Below, one piece after another: positions 14,381 to 20,615 of a stretch of DNA of 20,615 bases. This stretch comes from CAZQXD01 sp964597315 (GTDB lineage Bacteria > Pseudomonadota > Gammaproteobacteria > Competibacterales > Competibacteraceae), in the NCBI GenBank assembly GCA_964597315.1, contig CAZQXD010000071.1, positions 1 to 20,615 on the forward strand, read 5' to 3'. The number at the start of each line of letters is the position of its first letter. Position 1 is the first letter of the stretch. A model generated the notes under the pieces. That model did not search any database. It had not been told where the DNA came from and worked only from the letters and a program-made list of their open reading frames with translations. Both the position numbers and the translations under genes were made by a program.

Positions 14381-15033
14381 GCAAGCCGACACCATACAAT
14401 CCATTGGATAAGATGAATTTAGGTGAAAGCGTTGCCAAGGCGATGCTGAAACAGCCCGTTGCCTTTCTGTCGGATACCGGCGACCTACGTGGAGCAGGCG
14501 TTTACGCCATCTACTATACTGGACCGTTTCCGGTCTACAGACCCATAGCCGAGCAGAATCGAGACGGAGCGTTCCAGCAACCCATCTATGTTGGAAAGGC
14601 CATACCAAAAGGAGGACGGAAAGGCGGGATTAGCACCGACGCGGGCAAAGGAACGGCATTGCGGGACCGGCTTCGGCAACACGCCGCCTCCATTGAGCAA
14701 GCCGAAAATCTGGACTTGGCAGATTTCAGCTATCGTTGCCTTGTGGTTGACGATATTTGGATTCCACTGGGCGAGAACATGCTTATTGAGACTTTCCGCC
14801 CGGTCTGGAATATCATTATCGATGGTTTCGGCAACAAGGCTCCCGGTCGCCGCAGAGCAACGCAGTACCGTTCCTCTTGGGATATCCTGCATCCGGGCAG
14901 GGATTTCTCAAAGTATCTGGCCGATAGTGAATTAACCCCAGAGGATATCGCGCGCAAATTGGAGGCTTACCTGGCGGGACAGACCGTTCCTTTGATTCCA
15001 GATCAGGATGTTGAAAACAGAGACGAAAAATAA
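14377..15033 (+). CDS. Eco29kI-family GIY-YIG restriction endonuclease
   Basis: This is 218 residues from TTG 14377, preferred because GGAG lies 8 bases before it, it overlaps the methyltransferase stop (TTGA), and the length then fits Eco29kI (about 214). ATG 14281 would run nearly 100 bases into the methyltransferase, and ATG 14413 has no ribosome site. GIY-YIG features are GAGVYAIYY (39-47), PIYVGKA (69-75), Arg98 and His102 in RLRQH, Glu133 and Asn145 in VWN. The Arg-His spacing of 4 and Glu-Asn spacing of 12 equal those of Eco29kI. The block DGFGNKAPG and WDILHPGRDF also matches that enzyme. It would cut unmethylated CCGCGG in foreign DNA. All catalytic residues are present, so it looks functional. 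Confidence 0.9.
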   Translation: MSKPTPYNPLDKMNLGESVAKAMLKQPVAFLSDTGDLRGAGVYAIYYTGPFPVYRPIAEQNRDGAFQQPIYVGKAIPKGGRKGGISTDAGKGTALRDRLRQHAASIEQAENLDLADFSYRCLVVDDIWIPLGENMLIETFRPVWNIIIDGFGNKAPGRRRATQYRSSWDILHPGRDFSKYLADSELTPEDIARKLEAYLAGQTVPLIPDQDVENRDEK

Positions 15034-15085
15034 AATAATTTATTCTTCTCATCGATTGCTTGTCTGAGGATCTTAAACCAATATC

Positions 15086-15280
15086 TCATTGCAACCCCAT
15101 CATTCGGACTTTGTTCCAGCCGATCCTATTCAAGAAAATAATAGATCGCGTCTCCGATTTTCTTTTCCGAGGCATCTCGATTGCGAGATCGAAAATCTTC
15201 AAAGTCTTGCAACAATTTTCTGCCGAAATTATCTCTCTCAAGAGTCGTGTTGGAACTCCATAGTGTTGCATCATGAACAA
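15086..15280 (-). pseudogene. Possible FRG-domain gene remnant
   Basis: In another minus-strand frame, 15274-15239 encode MMQHYGVPTRLL, which equals the best-conserved signature of FRG domains (usually followed by DW and a hydrophobic helix). Here it is followed by REIISAENCC, which does not fit. An in-frame TAG directly precedes LFMMQHYG, where a tryptophan codon would be typical. The domain is therefore broken on both sides. FRG proteins are common in defence-related islands. The motif match is strong but only 12 residues long. Confidence 0.4.
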
Positions 15281-15355
15281 CTATGGTTGGTTTTAGGGAA
15301 AGAAAATGTAGCGTGTTTTTTTTGAAGGTCTTTATTATGACAGTGCCAAATTTAC
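15126..15355 (-). pseudogene. 3' remnant of an unidentified gene, cut at the right repeat
   Basis: On the minus strand a frame stays open for 75 codons from the repeat edge (15353) to TAG 15128-15126, with no plausible start codon early in it. The frame meets a TGA inside the right repeat copy, so it cannot extend left of that in reading order. The peptide looks real: KFGTVIIKTFKKNTLHFLSL at its start, then an acidic-basic stretch (LLQDFEDFRSRNRD) and a C-terminus GDAIYYFLE. I do not recognise it. It overlaps a different frame carrying an FRG-like motif, and both cannot be coding in full. It could be a chance open frame in A+T-rich DNA. Confidence 0.4.
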
Positions 15356-15427
15356 GCGGTGGAGTCCAGCGGCGTCAATGCGGTGAATGTGCTGACAGGT
15401 TTCGACGGCCGCTGAAATAATTGAAAC
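15356..15427. repeat. Right copy of the 72-bp direct repeat
   Basis: This is a second copy of the amidohydrolase gene end (19 codons, stop, 12 bases) with no gene attached. Compared with the left copy it has GAG for GAA (silent) and AGC for ATC (Ser for Ile); just outside it TAC replaces TAT. All differences lie at the end facing the insert, so the copy blends into cassette DNA there, while its other end joins chromosomal sequence leading to the efflux genes. Confidence 0.97.
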
Positions 15428-15461
15428 CTTGAAATCCCCTCGGGACATGGTCTGGAAACAG
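15408..15461 (+). other. Short relic resembling the start of the C39-like gene
   Basis: 15411-15428 (GCTGAAATAATTGAAACC) matches 3688-3705 at 17 of 18 bases, and 15449-15461 (GGTCTGGAAACAG) is identical to 3717-3729. The spacing differs by 9 bases, so the frame is kept: AEIIETLKSPRDMVWKQ here against AETIETRQETVWKQ in the C39-like protein. The first part lies within the right repeat copy. It may be a decayed relative of that gene or a shared non-coding motif. Confidence 0.35.
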
Positions 15462-15469
15462 CAAACCGC

Positions 15470-15475
15470 TACAAT
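15470..15475 (+). promoter_or_regulatory. Possible -10 box for the efflux genes
   Basis: TACAAT lies about 115 bases before the adaptor start, but no good -35 box is found at the usual distance. Weak candidate only. Confidence 0.2.
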
Positions 15476-15537
15476 AGCCGCCGTTGACGATACCAGGCCA
15501 GGCGTGGAGAGAAGGGATGCTACGCCGCCGCCTTAGG

Positions 15538-15560
15538 GGTCGGTTGTTTCCGCGCCGACC
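15538..15560. promoter_or_regulatory. Interrupted palindrome upstream of the efflux adaptor
   Basis: GGTCGG and CCGACC flank an 11-base spacer, about 30 bases before the adaptor start. The layout suits a repressor operator or a leader hairpin. No regulator gene is adjacent, so its meaning is open. Confidence 0.3.
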
Positions 15561-15591
15561 GTCCAATAACCCATCCCCTGGAGTGTCCGTT

Positions 15592-16785
15592 ATGAAAACC
15601 CCCGCCGCGACGCCCTATGGGCTGTTGTGGGTGTTGCCGATCGTGCTGACCGGCTGCATCGGCCAGGCCGACGAGACCGCGCCCATGGCCTTTCCGCCGC
15701 CCCCGGTGACCACCATCACCGTGCGCGCTCAGGATTTGCCGGTGGAGCGGGAATATCTAGGCCGCGCCAAAGGTTCCCGGGAGGTGGAGATCCGGCCCCG
15801 GGTCGGGGGCATCATCGAGCAGCGGTTGTATGTCGAGGGCAGCCGGGTAGAGGCCGGGGCGCTGCTGTTTCAGCTCGATGCCAAGCCCTATGCGGTCCAG
15901 GTGGCCGCCGCCGAGGCCGAACTGGCCCGCTCCCAGGCCCGCATAGCCCAGACCGAGCGAGAGCTGAAACGGCTCAAGCCCCTGGAAAAGCAGCGCGTCG
16001 CCAGCCCCAAGGACATGGACGACGCCCGTTCCGAATACGAACTGGCCGCTGCCGCCGTCATGGCTGCCGAGGCCCGGCTGCAAGAGGCCCGCCTACAACT
16101 GGGCTATACCCAGGTGACCGCCCCCATCGCCGGGTTCACGGGTCTGGCCGAAAAAGTGGAAGGGGCGCTGGTGTCCGCCGGCGACGACCGGCTAACGGTA
16201 CTCACCCAGACCGACCCCATGGATGTGTACTTCGCCATCTCCGAGAACGAACTGCTGGCTCGCCAGCAGGCCCTGGCGGAGGGCCGCCTGCGTAGCCCCG
16301 CCGACGCCGATCTGGACATCAAAGTTCGCCTGGCCGATGGCCGGGTGCTGGAGCGGGTGGGTCGCCTCAATTTCAACGATGCCCGCATGAACCCGGACAC
16401 CGGCGCCGTGACCCTGCGGGCGCGGCTTCCCAACCCGGACGGCTTGCTCAAATCCGGCCAGTTCGTGCGGGTGATCGTCAGCGGCGCGGTCCATCCCGGC
16501 GCCCTCACCGTGCCCCAGAAGGCCGTGCTGGAGGGTCCCCAGGGCAAGTTCGTCTACGTGGTGGGGGAGGACGGCAACGGCGCTCCGGTGGCGGAGTCGC
16601 GCCCGGTGGACGTGGGGGAGTGGCACGGCCAAGGCGCGGTCGACCGTGACTGGGTGATCCGTGACGGCCTGGTGGCCGGAGACCGGGTCATCGTTGATAA
16701 CCTGATCAAACTCGGCCCGGGCGCCCCGGTGCAGCCGGCGCCGGCCACGGCCGCCGCCGTCGAGCCTGGTCGGCCCCAAGGCTAA
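15592..16785 (+). CDS. RND efflux periplasmic adaptor lipoprotein (AcrA/MexA type)
   Basis: This is 397 residues from ATG 15592. The start is fixed by the lipoprotein signal that follows (PYGLLWVLPIVLTGC, lipobox LTGC with Cys22); the frame extends upstream to 15484 but that part has no family features. Then come a lipoyl-like half (REVEIRPRVGGIIEQRLYVEG), an alpha-helical hairpin rich in Ala, Arg and Glu (about 90-170), the second lipoyl half (YTQVTAPIAGFTG), a beta-barrel region and the membrane-proximal domain. It bridges the inner-membrane pump and an outer-membrane channel. GGAG lies about 10 bases before the start. The permease gene begins 20 bases after its stop, so they form an operon. 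Confidence 0.93.
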   Translation: MKTPAATPYGLLWVLPIVLTGCIGQADETAPMAFPPPPVTTITVRAQDLPVEREYLGRAKGSREVEIRPRVGGIIEQRLYVEGSRVEAGALLFQLDAKPYAVQVAAAEAELARSQARIAQTERELKRLKPLEKQRVASPKDMDDARSEYELAAAAVMAAEARLQEARLQLGYTQVTAPIAGFTGLAEKVEGALVSAGDDRLTVLTQTDPMDVYFAISENELLARQQALAEGRLRSPADADLDIKVRLADGRVLERVGRLNFNDARMNPDTGAVTLRARLPNPDGLLKSGQFVRVIVSGAVHPGALTVPQKAVLEGPQGKFVYVVGEDGNGAPVAESRPVDVGEWHGQGAVDRDWVIRDGLVAGDRVIVDNLIKLGPGAPVQPAPATAAAVEPGRPQG

Positions 16786-16805
16786 ATCCACGAGGAAACA
16801 AGGCC

Positions 16806-19800
16806 ATGTTCTCCCGGTTTTTTATTGACCGTCCCATTTTCGCCACGGTGCTGTCCCTGTTTATCGTCATCGCCGGTTTGGCCGCCATGGGCGGCCTGCC
16901 CGTGGCCCAGTACCCGGAAATCGCCCCGCCGGTGGTGACGGTGCGGGCCATCTATCCGGGGGCTTCGGCCCAGGTCCTGGAGCAGACCGTGGCCGCCCCC
17001 CTGGAGAACCAGATCAACGGCGTGGAGGACATGCTCTATATGAGTTCCACCTCCACTTCCAACGGGGTGGTGGAGATCCAGGTGACGTTCCAGATCGGCG
17101 CCGACGTGGACAAGGCGGCCCTGAACGTCAACAACCGGGTCAAGCAGGCCGAGACCCGGCTGCCCGAGGAGGTGCGCCGCCAGGGGGTAACGGTGGAGAA
17201 AGGCTCCTCGTCGTTTTTGCAAGTCATTGCCTTTTCCTCCCCGGATGGCCGCCTGGACGATCTGGCCATTTCCAATTACGTGACCCTGAATGTCCTGGAC
17301 CGCCTCAAGCGGGTTCCCGGCACCACCAATGTGCAGATTTTCGGCGCCAAGGACTACGCCATGCGTATCTGGCTCAAGCCCGACCGGCTGACCCGGCTGG
17401 GCCTGACCACCGACGACGTGGCCCGGGCGATCCGGGAGCAGAACGCCCAATTCGCCCCCGGCAAGGTGGGCCAGCCCCCGGTGGGGGACGGCCAGCAACT
17501 GGTCTATACCATCACCACCCAGGGCCGCCTGGCCGACGCCGAGGCGTTCCGGCGCATCGTGGTGCGGGCCGAGGCGGACGGCGCCCTGGTGCGCCTGGAG
17601 GACGTGGCCGAAGTGGAGCTGGGGTCCAAGGATTACGAATTCCGGGGCCGGGTCAACGGCGAACCGGCCACCCTGGTGGGGATTTTCCTGCAACCGGGGG
17701 CCAACGCCCTATCCGTGGCCGATGAGGTCAACGGCATCATGGCCGAACTGGCCACCCGCTTTCCCCAGGGGCTGCGCCAGGCCGTGGTCTTCGACACCAC
17801 CAACTTCGTGAAAGTCTCCATCCGGGAGGTGGTCAAGACCCTGGGCGAGGCCATGTTATTGGTGTTCGCCGTGGTGTTCGTGTTCTTGCAGAACTGGCGG
17901 GCCACCCTGATCCCCAGCCTGGCCGTGCCCGTGTCCCTGATCGGCACTTTCGCCGGCCTGCATCTGCTGGGCTATTCCATCAATACCCTGACCCTGTTCG
18001 GCATGGTGCTGGCCATCGGCATTGTGGTGGACGACGCCATCGTGGTGCTGGAAAACGTCGAGCGGATCATGCACGAGCAGGGCAAGCCCCCCCGGGAGGC
18101 GGCCATCCAGGCCATGGGCGAGGTCACCGGGCCGGTGATCGCCATTGTCCTGGTGCTTACCGCCGTGTTCGTGCCCATCGCCTTTCTGGGCGGCCTGGCC
18201 GGGGAGCTATACCGCCAGTTCGCCATCACCATCGCCATCGCCGTGGTGCTGTCCGGGGTGGTGGCCCTGACCCTGACACCGGCCTTGTGCGCCCTGATCC
18301 TCAAGCCCGAGCATAAAAACCCCGCCCGGGTGTTCCAGTGGTTCAACGCCGGGTTTGGCTGGGTCACCCGTCGCTATGGCCAGGGGGTGGGCTGGATGCT
18401 GCGGCACTCGGCTCTAGGTCTGCTGCTGTTCTTGGCCATGGTGGCGGCCACTGCGGGCCTGTGGAAACTCACCCCCGGCTCCCTGGTTCCAGACGAGGAC
18501 CAGGGCTATTACATCGTCTCGGTGCTGTTACCGGACGGGGCCACCCTGGACCGCACCGACGCCGTGGTCGCGGACGTGGTGGAGGCGATCCGCTCCAACC
18601 CCGCCAATGCTTATGCCATCGCCTTCACCGGCTTTGATTTTCTGGGCGGCGGTTTCAAGAATAGCGCCGCGACCATTTTCGTAACCCAGACCCACTGGGA
18701 TGAGCGCCCGGTGGACACCCAGAGCCTGGTGGGGGAGTTATTCATGAAAACCGCTTCCATCCGCGAGGCCCTGGTGCTGGCCTTTAACCCGCCGCCCATT
18801 TTCGGCCTGGGCAACGCCGGGGGCTTCGAGCTGTATATCCAGAACCGGGGCGAGGGGGGCGCCGGTCGCCTGCAAGAGGTCAGTCAGCAGTTTCTGGCCA
18901 AGGCCAATCAAGACCCTTTGTTGATGAACGTGGCCACTTTCTGGCGGGCTGGCACGCCCCAGCTCTATGTGGACGTGGACCGGGAGAAGGCCAAGGCCCT
19001 GGGGGTGAGCCTGGACGCCGCCTTCACCACCCTGTCGGCCACCCTGGGTAGCTACTACGTGAATGATTTCAACAAATACGGCCGCACCTGGCAGGTGCTG
19101 ATGTCGGCCCATCCCCGCTACAAGACCCGCCCCGAGGATATCGGCGATCTCTACGTGCGCTCCGAGCGAGGCGGCATGGTGCCCTTGTCGGCCTTCGCCA
19201 CGGTGCGCTTCACCGCCGGTCCCGATACCCAGGACCGCTTTAACAACCTGCCGGCCGTAAAGATTTTCGGTAGCGGCCAGCCGGGAGTGTCCTCCGGGCA
19301 GGCCATCGCCCGGGTGGAGCAGCTCATGGCCGAGACCCTGCCCGCCGATTTCAGCTACGACTGGAGCGGGGCCTCGTTTCAGGAGCAGAACTCCCAGGGT
19401 TCCAGCGGTCTGGCCCTGGGCCTGGCCGCAGTCATGGTGTTTCTGATCCTGGCCGCCCAGTACGAACGCTGGTCCCTGCCCCTGGCGGTGTTGCTGGCCA
19501 TGCCCTTCGGCACCTTCGGGGCGCTGGTGGCGGTGTGGCTGCGGGACATGACCAACGACGTGTATTTCCAGATCGGCCTGGTCACCCTGCTGGGCCTGGC
19601 CGCCAAGAACGCCATCCTGATCGTGGAGTTCGCCACCCTGCGCCGCCAACAGGGCCTGGCGATTCAGGACGCCGCCCTGGAAGCCGCCCGGCTGCGCTTT
19701 AGGCCGATCCTGATGACCTCCCTGGCCTTTATTCTGGGGGTAGCGCCCCTGGCCTTCTCCACCGGCGCCGGGGCCGGGGCGCGGCATTCCGTGGGCACCG

Positions 19801-19934
19801 GGGTGATGGGGGGGATGCTGGCGGCGACCTTCTTGGCGATATTTTTCGTGCCCCTGTTCTTCAAGCTGGTGGCCGGGAGGCAGGCGCGGCGGGAGGCGGC
19901 CGAGGCGGCGCGAGTTGCTCCGGTGGAGTCTTGA
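16806..19934 (+). CDS. RND multidrug efflux permease, HAE-1 family (AcrB/MexB type)
   Basis: This is 1042 residues, full length for the family. The N-terminus FFIDRPIFATVLSLFIVIAG is the typical first membrane helix. Two large periplasmic loops and twelve membrane helices are present. Proton-relay residues are Asp409 and Asp410 in GIVVDDAIVV and Lys934 in GLAAKNAILIVEF. It exports hydrophobic drugs, bile-salt-like or solvent compounds by proton antiport as a trimer with the adaptor. GAGG lies before ATG 16806. No outer-membrane channel gene follows in the window; the next feature is a transposase, so a TolC homologue must be encoded elsewhere. Substrates cannot be read from the sequence. Confidence 0.96.
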   Translation: MFSRFFIDRPIFATVLSLFIVIAGLAAMGGLPVAQYPEIAPPVVTVRAIYPGASAQVLEQTVAAPLENQINGVEDMLYMSSTSTSNGVVEIQVTFQIGADVDKAALNVNNRVKQAETRLPEEVRRQGVTVEKGSSSFLQVIAFSSPDGRLDDLAISNYVTLNVLDRLKRVPGTTNVQIFGAKDYAMRIWLKPDRLTRLGLTTDDVARAIREQNAQFAPGKVGQPPVGDGQQLVYTITTQGRLADAEAFRRIVVRAEADGALVRLEDVAEVELGSKDYEFRGRVNGEPATLVGIFLQPGANALSVADEVNGIMAELATRFPQGLRQAVVFDTTNFVKVSIREVVKTLGEAMLLVFAVVFVFLQNWRATLIPSLAVPVSLIGTFAGLHLLGYSINTLTLFGMVLAIGIVVDDAIVVLENVERIMHEQGKPPREAAIQAMGEVTGPVIAIVLVLTAVFVPIAFLGGLAGELYRQFAITIAIAVVLSGVVALTLTPALCALILKPEHKNPARVFQWFNAGFGWVTRRYGQGVGWMLRHSALGLLLFLAMVAATAGLWKLTPGSLVPDEDQGYYIVSVLLPDGATLDRTDAVVADVVEAIRSNPANAYAIAFTGFDFLGGGFKNSAATIFVTQTHWDERPVDTQSLVGELFMKTASIREALVLAFNPPPIFGLGNAGGFELYIQNRGEGGAGRLQEVSQQFLAKANQDPLLMNVATFWRAGTPQLYVDVDREKAKALGVSLDAAFTTLSATLGSYYVNDFNKYGRTWQVLMSAHPRYKTRPEDIGDLYVRSERGGMVPLSAFATVRFTAGPDTQDRFNNLPAVKIFGSGQPGVSSGQAIARVEQLMAETLPADFSYDWSGASFQEQNSQGSSGLALGLAAVMVFLILAAQYERWSLPLAVLLAMPFGTFGALVAVWLRDMTNDVYFQIGLVTLLGLAAKNAILIVEFATLRRQQGLAIQDAALEAARLRFRPILMTSLAFILGVAPLAFSTGAGAGARHSVGTGVMGGMLAATFLAIFFVPLFFKLVAGRQARREAAEAARVAPVES

Positions 19935-20113
19935 GGCAGCAATTCCCGCTTTAAGCTGCTGATTGCGACTCAGAGCGCCTGACAGGCCCAGCAGAATCGA
20001 ACGAACAAACCCCACCGGTCCGCACGCGAAGCGGTAGCCCAAAGCCCCAATTCATCAACCTTACCCAACGCTCAAGCACCTCGACCGAACGGTCGTACGC
20101 CCTCTGGCGACGG

Positions 20114-20615
20114 CTATGACGTATCCGGCGCCAGCACCCCACCGGCAAAATCCTGGGCGATCGACTGCCACACCGTGGGCCAGTCGGGTACGTAAAAATC
20201 CAGCACCCGGGCCCGTAACCGTTCCCACAACGAGGTGCGCGAACGAAACCGTGCCCGTGCGGCTTGAAATAATCGACAGCTCAGTTCCTGGACCTGATCG
20301 ACCAGAAACGCCAACATCATCAACAGCGCCAGCACACTGGACAAGTGCTGCTGGCCATGGCCGTAGTTGTGCTCCAGCGCATAACCTTGGTTCTTGAGCG
20401 TATTGAACGTTTCATTTTCCACTTTCCAGCGGCATCGCCCTCCTCGCATGATCGGTTCCACGGTCTGGGGGTTGAGTTCGAGATCGGTCACCCAACTGAA
20501 GACGGTTTGCCGACCCTTACGGATCATCCAGTACTCCAGGACGTTCACCCGCAACTCTGGATGTGCCTTTCCGGTAAGCATGCTTGAAATCAAGGAAAAA
20601 TGGCCGTTGAGGTGA
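20114..20615 (-). CDS. Transposase, C-terminal part (runs off right edge)
   Basis: The frame is open to the right edge and ends at TAG 20116-20114, giving at least 166 residues. The motif RWKVENETFNTLKNQGYALE with HNYGHGQQHLS is the C-terminal region of DDE transposases, containing the last catalytic glutamate (VENE). A hydrophobic helix (SVLALLMMLAFLVDQVQ) and a basic tail follow. The N-terminal domain with the first two catalytic aspartates is outside the window, so intactness cannot be judged. I cannot assign the IS family with confidence. The element end should lie in the 179 bases between this gene and the permease gene, but its partner inverted repeat is outside the window. Confidence 0.82.
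   Translation of the reverse strand, partial: HLNGHFSLISSMLTGKAHPELRVNVLEYWMIRKGRQTVFSWVTDLELNPQTVEPIMRGGRCRWKVENETFNTLKNQGYALEHNYGHGQQHLSSVLALLMMLAFLVDQVQELSCRLFQAARARFRSRTSLWERLRARVLDFYVPDWPTVWQSIAQDFAGGVLAPDTS

Larger units (their letters stand above)
13046..15355. mobile_element. Inserted restriction-modification cassette between direct repeats
   Basis: About 2.3 kb between two copies of the 72-bp repeat carries a methyltransferase gene, an endonuclease gene and a decayed A+T-rich tail. From about 13135 its base composition is visibly lower in G+C than the flanks, and codon use differs (more A/T third positions). No integrase, transposase or terminal inverted repeats are seen. The boundary at the 3' end of an intact gene resembles integration at an att site, or insertion with long target duplication as described for some R-M systems. 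How it arrived is inference. Confidence 0.8.
15034..15355. other. A+T-rich decayed tail of the cassette
   Basis: This 320-base stretch after the nuclease stop has clearly lower G+C than anything else in the window and no intact gene. It contains a start-less minus-strand reading frame and an overlapping FRG-like signature, listed separately. No palindromic ends, tRNA or clear promoter is seen. It is best read as leftover DNA from the cassette's donor. Confidence 0.7.

Noticed and set aside
16782..17693. A 303-codon minus-strand frame opposite the permease start
   Set aside because: Same reason: low-complexity shadow composition over a certain coding frame.
19936..19959. GCAGC and GCTGC as a terminator after the permease
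   Set aside because: The stem is only 5 bp around a 14-base loop, with no T-run.
18738..20042. A 434-codon minus-strand frame antisense to the RND permease
   Set aside because: The composition (G, Q, H-rich) is typical of an antisense shadow of a G+C-rich membrane-protein gene, and the permease frame is certain.

Overview
The window is about two-thirds G+C by eye, densely coded, and looks like a gammaproteobacterial chromosome. The gene set points to an environmental lineage such as the Chromatiales or Competibacteraceae: two multi-PAS hybrid histidine kinases, an OmpR-type regulator, a MoxR ATPase, an acetylpolyamine amidohydrolase, an AcrAB-type pump and a methanethiol methyltransferase. 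The placement is an inference from gene content; there is no rRNA or tRNA gene to anchor it.

Layout. (1) 1-3.2 kb: the end of an unidentified gene, then a membrane-bound hybrid kinase (minus strand). (2) 3.4-5.2 kb: a small unknown gene overlapping a stand-alone, apparently catalytically dead C39-like domain protein, converging on a periplasmic family-3 solute-binding protein. (3) 5.4-6.2 kb: an MddA-like integral membrane S-methyltransferase. (4) 6.2-10.1 kb: a soluble PAS/GAF hybrid kinase, a DUF1127 mini-protein and an OmpR-family regulator. (5) 10.2-13.0 kb: a MoxR ATPase, then a two-gene unit of an exported metallo-beta-lactamase-fold hydrolase and an acetylpolyamine amidohydrolase (HDAC fold). 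(6) 13.0-15.4 kb: an accessory cassette carrying a C5-cytosine methyltransferase and a GIY-YIG endonuclease of the Eco29kI family. (7) 15.6-19.9 kb: a lipoprotein adaptor and an RND permease. (8) From 20.1 kb to the right edge: the C-terminal part of a DDE-type transposase.

The most interesting region is the cassette. A 72-bp direct repeat (2 mismatches, 58 bp perfect) bounds it: 12974-13045 and 15356-15427. The left copy is the last 19 codons, stop codon and 12 further bases of the intact amidohydrolase gene. The right copy is a second gene end with nothing attached. So a restriction-modification module sits at the 3' end of a protein-coding gene that stays whole. This resembles integrative-element att duplication, or the long target duplications described for some R-M insertions, but no integrase is present. 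The right margin of the insert is A+T-rich and holds broken reading frames: a start-less 75-codon minus-strand frame abutting the repeat, and an overlapping short FRG-domain signature. By eye the window has only two CCGCGG sites, the expected Eco29kI-type target. One is inside the methyltransferase gene itself, which fits long-standing selection by such a system.

Just right of the right repeat copy, a short stretch also resembles, in a consistent reading frame, the first codons of the C39-like gene 12 kb away. This hints that a relative of that gene once lay downstream of the amidohydrolase.
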